The notes under the pieces are model-generated. The model saw only the letters and a list, made by a program, of their open reading frames with translations. It was not told the DNA's origin and did no database searches. 64,000 bases of DNA from DIGJ01 sp041739345 (GTDB lineage Bacteria > Bacillota > Clostridia > Lachnospirales > Lachnospiraceae): assembly GCA_041739345.1 (NCBI GenBank), contig JBGSNZ010000009.1:62001-126000 (forward strand). The letters run 5' to 3'. The number at the start of each line of letters is the position of its first letter. Position 1 is the first letter of the stretch. This document shows, piece by piece, positions 36,164-44,175 of the stretch. Made by a program: the position numbers and the translations under genes.

Positions 36164-36736
36164 ATGAGTTTACTAGATTTAATGTGTCAAAATTCCGTCA
36201 GTTCTTCAAAAGATTGCTGTCATATTGATAGGAACAAAGAATGTTTATGCTTAGGTAATAATTATCAAACATACTTATCTTTTAATTTACCTGCTTCTTA
36301 TTCCTGTTTAAGAAATTTACAGCAAGCAAGGCTTATTCTATTTAAAATACCTACTTTAAATTCAGAAAATCAAACGATAAAAGGATGTAACAGTTATAGC
36401 ATATATCCATTATTAGACTTTTTTAGTATCTATAGCTGTTTATTTACTCCTCCGAAAATAGATTATAGCAAAAGAGAGAAGTTCCAAGTTGAGGAATGCT
36501 CCAGTTATACAGATGTAGATATAACTAGTATTGTGAAGGCCTGGATTAATCAAGAAATAGAAAACAAGGGGTTGGTGTTGATAGGGAACAATGATTCAGT
36601 GCCCATTACCTATGCTTCTGATCGAAATAAAATAAAAGGATTGCGTCCTATACTTAGACTGATTTACGAGGATATCAATATTTGTCTTCCATTGTCTATG
36701 ACTCCGAGTGCAGTTGTAGTAGAAAATCTAACGTGA
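36164..36736 (+). CDS. DNRLRE domain-containing protein
   Basis: A 190-residue protein matching the DNRLRE beta-sandwich pattern: TYLSFNLP early, LQQARLILFKIP, then VDITSIVKAWINQEIENKGLVL, and the terminal YASDRN...LRPILRLIY. The domain is found in surface and spore-associated proteins. There is no signal peptide. Six cysteines in the first 70 residues, partly as CC and CLC, are unusual for the family. It faces the cohesin-like gene and shares a terminator with it. AAGGGGTG before the start. Confidence 0.75.
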   Translation: MSLLDLMCQNSVSSSKDCCHIDRNKECLCLGNNYQTYLSFNLPASYSCLRNLQQARLILFKIPTLNSENQTIKGCNSYSIYPLLDFFSIYSCLFTPPKIDYSKREKFQVEECSSYTDVDITSIVKAWINQEIENKGLVLIGNNDSVPITYASDRNKIKGLRPILRLIYEDINICLPLSMTPSAVVVENLT

Positions 36737-36737
36737 A

Positions 36738-36797
36738 GTGAATCCAAATAAAAAAGAAGATGGCTAAAAAAAGTCATCTTCTTTTTCATTTGGATTG
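36738..36797. terminator. Bidirectional terminator between convergent surface genes
   Basis: AATCCAAATAAAAAAGAAGATG pairs nearly perfectly with its complement around a short A-rich loop. It begins right after the DNRLRE stop and overlaps the last codons of the minus-strand gene ending at 36764. Confidence 0.8.
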
Positions 36798-38038
36798 GAG
36801 TGTACATTGGAAGCTTTCATCTTCTGCAAAACAAGTAAAATTGTAAGTACGATACATGCACCTGCCAAAATACAAATGACTATCATGTAGGAAGTTGCTG
36901 GGGAAACGGTATTCTCCAATTCAGCTGATGTGGTACTTACCTTTGTATCAATTGGCTCACTTACTTTTGTATATTTCGTTAATGTATTATTCGCTCTGTT
37001 ATATTGATACAGCCCGGTTTCTCCATCCTGATTCATCCCGTAGACTAACAGGTTATCACTATTAAGATCATACTTCCAGTTATATACTGTAATTGGTAAC
37101 CCATTTAATACTATCGTTGTCTTTTCGTAATTTTCCGGAAGCAAACTTTCATCCTCCAGAGAAATAATTTGCAATCTAAGTTCTTCTGATAGGAATCGAT
37201 TGCCCGCTTCATCTTCTGTAGCCATCACACCAGCATTTTGTATGGTATCTGATTTTGGGTCATCGCCAGTCTTCTCATCGTCTATCACTTTGCTTCCTTT
37301 TTTCGTAATAATTATTTTCGTCACTGCTTTATTCCCAGAAGGAGCCGTAACTGTTATTTTCACTGTGTTATCTCCCGTTTGAAGCTTTGTATTTCCAGTA
37401 ATACTTACAGTAGACTTTTCATCCGATGGGACTGCATTTACTGAAATCTGGTTAATCATTTGATCCACTTCCATCTTATATTTCTTTACATCCGATGAAA
37501 ATTCTGGTGAAAGCTTACCACTTGAAACCAACAGTTTTGCCAAAGTAGTATCATCACTAACGCTCTCTGGGTCGGTAATTTGAAACAACAGCTGATTACA
37601 AGAAACTGACATTGTAGTATCATCGAGCAAACATGTAATGCTTGCATTTTCCTCAATCCATAGGGTGGACTCACCACTCTTTATCGCTTTGAACTTCATG
37701 GAATATTTCTTACTAGTCGATTCATCAGCAGAATCCTTATCTGAAATCATAACCACGCCATTGCCACCGGTTACATTTGCACCACCTGAAACAAACTTAA
37801 GTACCTTTGAATCAAAGGAAAGATAGCATTGTAAATTCCCGATTTCTTCACTTGCTTGCACTGTCAGTACAACAGAAAAGGTGCTGTCCACCTCTACATT
37901 TTCCGTACTTAAGCTAAGATTGACTGCCGCACTTGCTGCCAAAGCCGTTGTCTGTGGTACGCAAATGCTTCCGAGTATCAAAACAATGGAAAGAAAAATG
38001 TATTTTATTGTTGTTCGCACCTTTTTTGCTTGCCTCAT
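36764..38038 (-). CDS. Surface protein with cohesin-like and cadherin-like beta domains
   Basis: A 424-residue exported, membrane-anchored protein. The signal peptide is at 1-~34 (ending TTALAASAA), followed by a cohesin-type domain (~36-165, VNLSLSTENVEVDSTFSVVLTV), a cadherin-like beta-sandwich (~170-250, opening LAKLLVSSGKLSPEFSSDVKKY), an unknown ~100-residue region, and a C-terminal transmembrane helix (SYMIVICILAGACIVLTILLVL) with a basic tail. The role is probably display or binding at the cell surface; a dockerin partner is not in the window. It lies 12 nt downstream of the SH3-glucosaminidase gene. Confidence 0.82.
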   Translation of the reverse strand: MRQAKKVRTTIKYIFLSIVLILGSICVPQTTALAASAAVNLSLSTENVEVDSTFSVVLTVQASEEIGNLQCYLSFDSKVLKFVSGGANVTGGNGVVMISDKDSADESTSKKYSMKFKAIKSGESTLWIEENASITCLLDDTTMSVSCNQLLFQITDPESVSDDTTLAKLLVSSGKLSPEFSSDVKKYKMEVDQMINQISVNAVPSDEKSTVSITGNTKLQTGDNTVKITVTAPSGNKAVTKIIITKKGSKVIDDEKTGDDPKSDTIQNAGVMATEDEAGNRFLSEELRLQIISLEDESLLPENYEKTTIVLNGLPITVYNWKYDLNSDNLLVYGMNQDGETGLYQYNRANNTLTKYTKVSEPIDTKVSTTSAELENTVSPATSYMIVICILAGACIVLTILLVLQKMKASNVHSNPNEKEDDFF

Positions 38039-38050
38039 ATTCGTTTCCTC

Positions 38051-40417
38051 TTATTGAACTTTTGTAATAGTTACCATATAAGTATTAACATCCCCGTTTT
38101 CAGCCGTTACAATAATTGTAACCACATTTTCACCTAATATAAGTGGAATGGTTGCCGTGCCAGTTGAGGCAATTGTCGTAGTCGCACCATTTTGGTTTAG
38201 TTTGACTTTCATAGAAGCACTGCTAGTCACTGTCGTTGCAGACAAACTTAAGTCTGTAACGGTACTATCGTTAATCTCTAATTTATAATCCTGATATCCA
38301 CCATATGCTACTTTAAATGCCGGTGTCAAGTTATAGCTTCCAAGATTACATGTCTTTAACCAGTTATTTGGATTTTTAACTACCGTAGGTGCTGGACTCT
38401 TCAACTCAGGCATATTTTCATAGACCGGAATGTTAAATACTAACACCGTATCTATTATTCCCATTCCACTATAAGCGGTATAAGTCTTTGCTGCTTCTGA
38501 GTTTGCAGCTTCTACATTTGCCATGTACTGGTGTGTATAAGTAGAGTTAGGACTAACATTAAACTTTTGTAGATAAATCGTATTCTGTCCACGATTAATA
38601 TAATTTGTTCCTATGTATTTAGCGCCTCCCACAATCGCCTTATAACGATTATCCCAAGGAAGGCTGTATTTTAATCGATTGGTTTCATTGGATATCGTAT
38701 TACCCATTGCAAAATTAAGTCCATTGGCAATGGCTCCGCCTGCTGCAGTACTATGGGTTGCTCCAATATTATAAAAATTATAATATCCTTCATATCCAAC
38801 TACTGTTCCAGTAACTGAATCGCTAAAAGTCGTTGCATTCCTTACTACCTCTTGCTTTACTCGGGAAGCCAAATGATATGGACTTACTCCGGAAGATACG
38901 GCCGCATCAACAAAAGCCTGGCTGTAAAGCGTTGTCTTTTCTTCTCCTGTGACATCGTCTGCATACGTAAATGTCGTCTCCGCCATTGGAGTATTCTTTA
39001 ATACGGATTCTACACCGCTCTTAACCTGATATTCCAATTGGTATTCCAATGCTTCGTACTGAAAGATGGAGTTTTGAAACAAAAAGTTTCTTGGATCCAT
39101 ATAATATTCAACCGCTTCCTTCGAAGCAGTAATCCAGGTGCTTCCGTCGAATACAACAAAGCTGTCATTACTCCAGTTGTAAGCACCCGTTACATATGAT
39201 TTCCAACCACTTGTCTTGTTTTTACTGATTAAGTTATGACCAACTGCATTCTCCTTGGATATTACTGTATTCCAATCAAGTCCAGTCTGATAAGCTTTAA
39301 AAATCCAATTTGGATGTTCATTATGAAGCGCTGTTAATGATTCTTTATAACTATCCGGAAATCCCTGACTCACTAAATAGGACTGAAATTCGCTATTTGG
39401 TATTGGGGTTGGAGATGAATCGCTTGGAGTCTGCGTGGCTTCTGGTGTCTTGGTTGGCTCTGGTGTTTTACTTGGCTGCGGTGTCTTACTTGGCTGCGGT
39501 GTCTTGCTTGGCTCTGGTGTTTTTGTAGTATCAGGTTTTTGTGTTGTTTGTGTAGAAGGCGTTGGTGTCACAGTTGCTGAAATCCCCGTTTTATTTGAAA
39601 TTGTAATAAACTGTCCCGATACATAGCCTGAAAACGTTGTCCCACTATAAGTAAAATCAATCTTATACCATGTTACATCATCTACAATCTTACTCGCTTT
39701 AATTGTAACCATTGCTCCATTTTTTAGGGAAACTGGCGTAGTATTGTACGTAAGTTTTTCTCCGTTCAGTCCGGCAGTTTTACGTACATTTAAGGAGGTC
39801 GCTGTAACTTCTCCCATTTTATACGAAATACCAGTTAGCTTGGTATCGCTTGCGAGAACATATCCCACCTGATTTTCATTCTTATAAATAAAGGAAATTT
39901 TGAACCATTTGTTTGCTTTTGCATCTGTTGTTTCCTTCATTATCGTAACTTCATATTTATTTTTCAAAGAAACTGTAGCCTTATTAATTTTCAAATATGA
40001 CTTGTCCGTTCCAGCTCCCTTTCGAATCTTTACTTTTGATGATGTCGTAATTACGGCACTCACATTATTTTTAAAATTAATACATACATAATCACTTAAC
40101 ACATATCCCTTTTTAGCTGCTCCACTGTATTTGAAGGATACATAATACCATTTCTGTCCATTCACTACCTTTTGCTTTATTATCGTAAGTGCGGTACCCT
40201 TTTTTAAAGATACGTTGGTCCCATTCACGGTAAGCTGTGTACCTTTTATCAATGCTGTTTTTCTTACATTTAATGTAGTTGCTATAACTTTTGCAGGGAT
40301 GTTTAGTGATGTTGTTGTTGCTTCTACTACAAGTCTATCGGAATAACAAAAAAATGAATTTAACCCGAAAATTAAACTTAAAGTTAATAATACTGTCAAA
40401 AGAGATTTTTTACTCAT
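38051..40417 (-). CDS. SH3-repeat glucosaminidase-type cell wall hydrolase
   Basis: A 788-residue exported protein. After a signal peptide come three bacterial SH3 repeats, each containing ATxLNVRK-like or KVRKGAG and GYVLSDY-like strands (about 40-275), a proline/threonine linker with repeated KTPxPS (about 285-335), a glucosaminidase domain (about 355-620, LTALHNEHPNWIFKA, SPYHLASRVKQEV), and a C-terminal cadherin-like beta domain (about 690-788). It most likely cleaves peptidoglycan glycan strands. The catalytic glutamate is expected in the VKQEV segment. AAGGAGGTC before the start. Confidence 0.88.
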   Translation of the reverse strand: MSKKSLLTVLLTLSLIFGLNSFFCYSDRLVVEATTTSLNIPAKVIATTLNVRKTALIKGTQLTVNGTNVSLKKGTALTIIKQKVVNGQKWYYVSFKYSGAAKKGYVLSDYVCINFKNNVSAVITTSSKVKIRKGAGTDKSYLKINKATVSLKNKYEVTIMKETTDAKANKWFKISFIYKNENQVGYVLASDTKLTGISYKMGEVTATSLNVRKTAGLNGEKLTYNTTPVSLKNGAMVTIKASKIVDDVTWYKIDFTYSGTTFSGYVSGQFITISNKTGISATVTPTPSTQTTQKPDTTKTPEPSKTPQPSKTPQPSKTPEPTKTPEATQTPSDSSPTPIPNSEFQSYLVSQGFPDSYKESLTALHNEHPNWIFKAYQTGLDWNTVISKENAVGHNLISKNKTSGWKSYVTGAYNWSNDSFVVFDGSTWITASKEAVEYYMDPRNFLFQNSIFQYEALEYQLEYQVKSGVESVLKNTPMAETTFTYADDVTGEEKTTLYSQAFVDAAVSSGVSPYHLASRVKQEVVRNATTFSDSVTGTVVGYEGYYNFYNIGATHSTAAGGAIANGLNFAMGNTISNETNRLKYSLPWDNRYKAIVGGAKYIGTNYINRGQNTIYLQKFNVSPNSTYTHQYMANVEAANSEAAKTYTAYSGMGIIDTVLVFNIPVYENMPELKSPAPTVVKNPNNWLKTCNLGSYNLTPAFKVAYGGYQDYKLEINDSTVTDLSLSATTVTSSASMKVKLNQNGATTTIASTGTATIPLILGENVVTIIVTAENGDVNTYMVTITKVQ
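39440..39525 (-). repeat. 18-nt tandem repeat encoding the KTPxPS linker
   Basis: Four to five in-frame copies of an 18-nt unit (minus strand, encoding KTPEPS/KTPQPS) make the flexible linker between the SH3 repeats and the glucosaminidase domain. Two neighbouring units are nearly identical, so copy number may vary between strains. Confidence 0.85.
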
Positions 40418-40499
40418 CTTTCGACCTCCTTTTTCCTTAGTGACTACCCTTGTAGAACTTAGATTATAGCCATTTTATGGCATATTTGTGTCATTAGAA

Positions 40500-41378
40500 T
40501 TATCGGCTTCTTTTTATTATGTCTTTCAGCTCATTTAGCTCAAATATATAATTTGTGTTGCAGAAATGGCAATTCACTTCGATTGGCTTTTTATCATCAA
40601 TCATTTCCTGAATATCCTTTTTCCCAATGCTCACAATTGCACGTTCTACGCGGTCTTTACTGCAATTGCAGCTAAACTTAGTTGGCAATTTTTCATTTAT
40701 TTCAAGCCCAAACTCACCTAGTACATGTTCCAGTATCATTTCTGGTGTCATATCCTGATCCAGCAAATCTGTAATTCCTGAAATTTCTGCAATCTTTTCT
40801 TCTAGTCTAGCGATTACCGTTTCTTCTGCAAATGGCATTAGCTGAATGATAAACCCTCCTGCACGACGCACTGTATTATCTTTATTCATCAATACTCCAA
40901 GTGCAACAGCTGAAGGTACTTGCTCTGAAGTTGCAAAATAGTAAGTAAGGTCTTCTGCAATTTCTCCTGATACTAAATGGGTCTGTCCTACATATGGTTC
41001 TTTTAAACCCATATCCTTAATTACATTTAATACGCCAAGATCAACGGCTCCCCCAACGTCCAGTTTTCCTTTACTACTTGGTGGAAGCATAACGTCTTTA
41101 TTGTTTACATATCCTTTTACATCTGCTTTCGAATCTGCCGTAACGGTAAGTCCGCCAATTGGTCCGTTACACTTTATTTGCAATGTTAATATATCTTTAT
41201 CGCCCTTCATCATAGGCCCCATCATACTACCCGCAGTTAATAACCTTCCCAGTGCTGCTGTTGCTACTGGACTCGTATCGTGTACACTCCTTGCATGCTC
41301 TACTAATTCTCTTGTTGTTGCAGCGAATGCACGTATCTGATTGTCCGCCGCAGTTGCTCTAACTATATAATCTTCCAT
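40500..41378 (-). CDS. hslO: Hsp33 redox-regulated chaperone
   Basis: A 292-residue holdase activated by oxidation. The C-terminal zinc switch has the four cysteines in CNC and CHFC (FSCNCSKDR, VNCHFCNTN). The N-terminal domain starts MEDYIVRATAADNQIRAFAATT, the normal family start, so the start is set at 41378; the frame stays open 52 codons upstream, but that part overlaps the methyltransferase end and the leader-like repeat at 41379-41420. AGAATGGAG lies directly before the chosen ATG. Confidence 0.95.
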   Translation of the reverse strand: MEDYIVRATAADNQIRAFAATTRELVEHARSVHDTSPVATAALGRLLTAGSMMGPMMKGDKDILTLQIKCNGPIGGLTVTADSKADVKGYVNNKDVMLPPSSKGKLDVGGAVDLGVLNVIKDMGLKEPYVGQTHLVSGEIAEDLTYYFATSEQVPSAVALGVLMNKDNTVRRAGGFIIQLMPFAEETVIARLEEKIAEISGITDLLDQDMTPEMILEHVLGEFGLEINEKLPTKFSCNCSKDRVERAIVSIGKKDIQEMIDDKKPIEVNCHFCNTNYIFELNELKDIIKRSR

Positions 41379-41420
41379 TTTTTCTCCATTCTTGCACATG
41401 ATTTTTTTGCACATACCAAG
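41379..41420 (-). repeat. Start-adjacent leader repeat, copy C (hslO)
   Basis: On the minus strand ACTTGGTATGTGC, an A-run, ATCATGTGC and AAGAATGGAG lead straight into the hslO start. The sequence matches copy B (NAD synthetase) over its whole length with T for C in the GCGC units. The upstream stem-loop of the other copies is not present here, because the methyltransferase coding end is only a few bases away. Confidence 0.6.
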
Positions 41421-41436
41421 TTTTTTATCCATCAAA

Positions 41437-42222
41437 TTAACAATTATAATATTTCCCAGCCTGTCTTTGTTCCCTCGCAACAATATAGATGCGCTCGCTT
41501 TCTGGCTTAGGTGCATCTTTCGTAAATGCATCATATGCAGTTATAAACTCCATGCCCGCATCTTCTAGCAACCGTTTTACTGTTTCGAGATTATAAGCCT
41601 TTTGATAATGTTCCTCATCAAACCGATAAAATACATCCTCTTCAACATTTTCTTCATCTTTGACATAAATCGTTAAGTCATATTCATTCATCTGTTCTTT
41701 CGAATAATAATAATTATCCCAGATAAAGCTACAATTTTCTCGGTTTTCTGCAAAGGTATTTTGCGCTAGAATGTTCTCATACTTATACCTTGTATTCATA
41801 TCAAAAATAAATACCCCGCCGGGGTCAAGATAGTTGTTAGCCAAACGAAAGACTTGAAGTAAATCTTTATCCTGCGTAATATAATTCACACTATCACAGA
41901 TACTAACAAAAGCTGAAACGGTTCCAAAAAGCTCCATTTCCTGCATATTCTGCTCTAAATATAGAATGTCCAAATCTTTTTCATCTGCCTTTTCTCTGGC
42001 AATCTCAAGCATTTCTTCTGCATTATCAATACCGATCATGTCATATCCTGCCTGATTTAAGTATTCGGTAATTGTACCAGTACCGCACCCCAAATCTGCA
42101 ACCAATCCTTTGGTTATTCCATATTCTTTTAATAAAGAAATCAAATACTGACTCCATTCTTCATATGGTATATTATCCATAAACAAGTCATAGACTTGCG
42201 CAAATCCTGTATATGCTTCCAT
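41437..42222 (-). CDS. Class I SAM-dependent methyltransferase
   Basis: A 261-residue Rossmann-fold methyltransferase: motif I DLGCGTGTITEYL near residue 43, the acidic residue after strand 2 in IGIDNAEEML, and FIFDMNTRYKYE further on. It resembles the family of small-molecule methyltransferases common in Clostridia (YqeM-like); the substrate is unknown. AGGAG precedes the start. It lies immediately upstream of hslO on the same strand, 58 nt apart. Confidence 0.85.
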   Translation of the reverse strand: MEAYTGFAQVYDLFMDNIPYEEWSQYLISLLKEYGITKGLVADLGCGTGTITEYLNQAGYDMIGIDNAEEMLEIAREKADEKDLDILYLEQNMQEMELFGTVSAFVSICDSVNYITQDKDLLQVFRLANNYLDPGGVFIFDMNTRYKYENILAQNTFAENRENCSFIWDNYYYSKEQMNEYDLTIYVKDEENVEEDVFYRFDEEHYQKAYNLETVKRLLEDAGMEFITAYDAFTKDAPKPESERIYIVAREQRQAGKYYNC

Positions 42223-42386
42223 TATAAACTCCTATATTCTATTTATTACCATTTAATTCACCCCTCATTTTAAACGATGAAGTAAAGAATATCAAGGAAT
42301 TTTCTATTTTGTATTTCAATTCCTATTATTTTGTGATAAGATAGCAAAAAAGAATTTTTTAGCCAAACACATTTTAGGAGGAACAC

Positions 42387-42998
42387 ATGGAAGAAGTAAT
42401 TATTATAGGTGTTGCAGGAGGTTCTGCTTCTGGAAAGACTACTGTTGTCAATCGATTAAAAGAAGAATTTCTAGGAAACGTCGTATTATTATGCCATGAT
42501 ATGTACTACAAAGCACACGATGATATGCCATTGGAAGAACGAGCGAAATTAAATTACGATCACCCAAACGCTTTTGATACAGAGCGTTTTATTCATGACA
42601 TTGATTCCCTAAAAAATGGGAAATCCATTCAACGTCCCGTTTATGATTTCTCCAATCATAATCGTTCTACCGAAACCGTACCGGTTCATCCTGCTAAAGT
42701 CATTATCATTGACGGATTCTTAATTTTCGAAAACCCTACCCTAAGAAACATGATGGATATTAAAATATATGTTGATACAGATGCGGACGAGCGTATTATC
42801 CGTCGTATTCTTCGTGATGTTGAAGAACGTGGCAGAAGTCTTGAATCTGTTATTAATCAATATATAACTACCGTGAAACCTATGCATGAAGAATTTGTAG
42901 AACCATGCAAGAAGTACGCTGACATTATCGTACCTCGAGGTGGTAGAAATGAAGTTGCGATTGGAATGCTGATAGAACGGATTAAGGCATTTTTATAA
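42387..42998 (+). CDS. udk: Uridine kinase
   Basis: A 203-residue pyrimidine-salvage kinase that phosphorylates uridine and cytidine. The P-loop is GGSASGKTT near residue 10, followed by the Udk pattern CHDMYYKAHDDMP, YDHPNAFDTE and PVYDFSNHNR. AGGAGGAACAC gives a strong start. It is divergent from the methyltransferase gene across 164 nt, and its 3' end runs directly into tandem repeats and a long hairpin. Confidence 0.95.
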   Translation: MEEVIIIGVAGGSASGKTTVVNRLKEEFLGNVVLLCHDMYYKAHDDMPLEERAKLNYDHPNAFDTERFIHDIDSLKNGKSIQRPVYDFSNHNRSTETVPVHPAKVIIIDGFLIFENPTLRNMMDIKIYVDTDADERIIRRILRDVEERGRSLESVINQYITTVKPMHEEFVEPCKKYADIIVPRGGRNEVAIGMLIERIKAFL

Positions 42999-43013
42999 TT
43001 TTTGAGGATAACG

Positions 43014-43093
43014 TTTGACATTAGATTGTGAACGAATTTCATTCAGATGCCCCTTTGACAGAAGGTTGTGAACGAATTATATTCAGATAACCC
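43014..43093. repeat. Two 40-nt tandem repeats leading into a hairpin arm
   Basis: Two copies of a 40-nt unit begin TTTGACA (43014 and 43054) and share TTGTGAACGAATT and ATTCAGAT. A third, diverged unit starting TTTGCC at 43094 turns into the left arm of the hairpin at 43111. The segment ATATTCAGATAACCC of the second unit is complementary to sequence beyond the right arm (about 43290-43305), so the repeat itself is part of a longer fold. Confidence 0.8.
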
Positions 43094-43110
43094 TTTGCCT
43101 TGATGCTAAG

Positions 43111-43273
43111 AAGCGAACTGCCCCTGATGGACGATGAAAAAACAAAATTTACGGTCATTACGAGAAGCCCAAGCAAGGCAGCGAGATATTCATAGAATGC
43201 TATTCTATCTCGCTTTGGTCTTCTCTCCATGTAAATAATGATTTTTTCATAGTCCATCAGGGGCAGTTCGCTT
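43111..43273. repeat. Long hairpin element, family 1 copy 2
   Basis: A perfect 22-nt inverted repeat (43111-43132 and 43252-43273), extended by ATGAAAAAA with TTTTTTCAT, encloses the shared core GAGAAGCCCAAGCAAGGCAG and TTTGGTCTTCTC. The apical stem is GCGAGATA with TATCTCGC, which differs from copies 1 and 3 but remains paired. It lies between the convergent genes udk and the GrpB-family gene, in the 340-nt gap that is otherwise filled by tandem repeats and a short AT-rich stretch. A minus-strand frame across it (LLGLLVMTVNF) is probably not a gene. Confidence 0.82.
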
Positions 43274-43338
43274 TTTGTTATTTAATGATGGGTTATTTGA
43301 ATAAAATCCGATATAACAGTTTTTCTTTTCTTCTATCT

Positions 43339-43860
43339 TTATATAGCTAGCAAGCCGCATTTTCTATATATAGTTTCTATGCAAGGACTTTTAGCCATGA
43401 TATAACGATCAATATCTGTTGGATACAATTTGGCAGATTCTAATTTAATTTTACCATATAATTCCCTATCATCACTATGTGTTCTTAAGTAATCCCTGAA
43501 AACAATATGACGTTTAAGCTCGTTAGAATACTTAGGGCATACATACAAGTGGTGAGTCATAAGTTCTGGTTTATTATTGTAAGCAAAAGCCTCTCTATCT
43601 TTCATGCCTAAATCTCCCTCATGGTAATATCCTAATCCTTCTAATTTTGTTTTCACTTTATCAAAAATATCATAGTTTTCAATTACAATGTCAATATCTA
43701 TAATTGGTTTGGCTGATAATCCTTCAACAGAAGTACTTCCAACATGCTCTATTGTTATAATACAATTTCCTAATTTATTTTGCAGGATATTTTTAATCTT
43801 AGTAAATTTACTTTTCCACTGATTATCATATGGAACCACTACAACTGTTTTTGTTCTCAA
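43339..43860 (-). CDS. GrpB/UPF0157 family protein (nucleotidyltransferase-like)
   Basis: A 173-residue protein of the GrpB family, related to nucleotidyltransferases. Recognisable parts are VVPYDNQWKSKF, ITIEHVGSTSVEGLSAKPIIDIDIVI (the GS and DxD positions of the fold) and the C-terminal KSPCIETI. Function is not established. I place the start at TTG 43860 because GGAGGT lies seven bases before it; two ATGs further upstream are in frame, but the second overlaps the site itself. The upstream side is the 44-kb hairpin. Confidence 0.82.
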   Translation of the reverse strand: MRTKTVVVVPYDNQWKSKFTKIKNILQNKLGNCIITIEHVGSTSVEGLSAKPIIDIDIVIENYDIFDKVKTKLEGLGYYHEGDLGMKDREAFAYNNKPELMTHHLYVCPKYSNELKRHIVFRDYLRTHSDDRELYGKIKLESAKLYPTDIDRYIMAKSPCIETIYRKCGLLAI

Positions 43861-43911
43861 ATCTCTTACCTCCATAGTGTGCATAAAACAGCGAGCAAAT
43901 TTTAGAAATCA

Positions 43912-44141
43912 GTCAAGAATAGAGAATCGCTGTCGCCCTCTGGGTCTCGGTTTGTATGCCCGCCTGGTAGAAAAAGCATTAAAGCATATGTAACATAAAC
44001 TCTATAGAATAATGAACTCCCAAACGAGTTCATTATTTTATGTCTAGAGGTTATGTGAAGTGCTTATGCGCTTGCTTTTTCTACCAGGCGGGCATACAAA
44101 CCGGGATCCGGAGAGTGAAACAGCGATTCTCTATTCTTGAC
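43912..44141. repeat. Very long hairpin element without the family 1 core
   Basis: Nested perfect inverted repeats: an outer 22-nt pair (43912-43933, 44120-44141), an inner 30-nt pair (43948-43977, 44074-44103, containing GCCCGCCTGGTAG), and an apical 12-nt pair (44008-44019, 44026-44037). Partial pairing between them makes a fold of about 100 base pairs over 230 nt. It is in the gap between the addA stop and the GrpB-family start and is more G+C-rich than its surroundings. It has no T-run, so it is not a simple terminator. Confidence 0.85.
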
Positions 44142-44175
44142 GTCACTCCCAAAAAACCTCGCGTCCGTTTTAGAT

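Noticed and set aside
41379..41534. 52-residue N-terminal extension of Hsp33.
   Set aside because: It overlaps the methyltransferase gene and a repeat; the normal Hsp33 start has its own AGAATGGAG site.
43039..43257. A 72-residue minus-strand open frame over the hairpin at 43.1 kb, with a counterpart frame at 51.4 kb sharing LLGL.
   Set aside because: The third copy of the element (3.7 kb) has an in-frame TGA, there is no consistent start or ribosome site, and the changes fit base pairing better than codon conservation.
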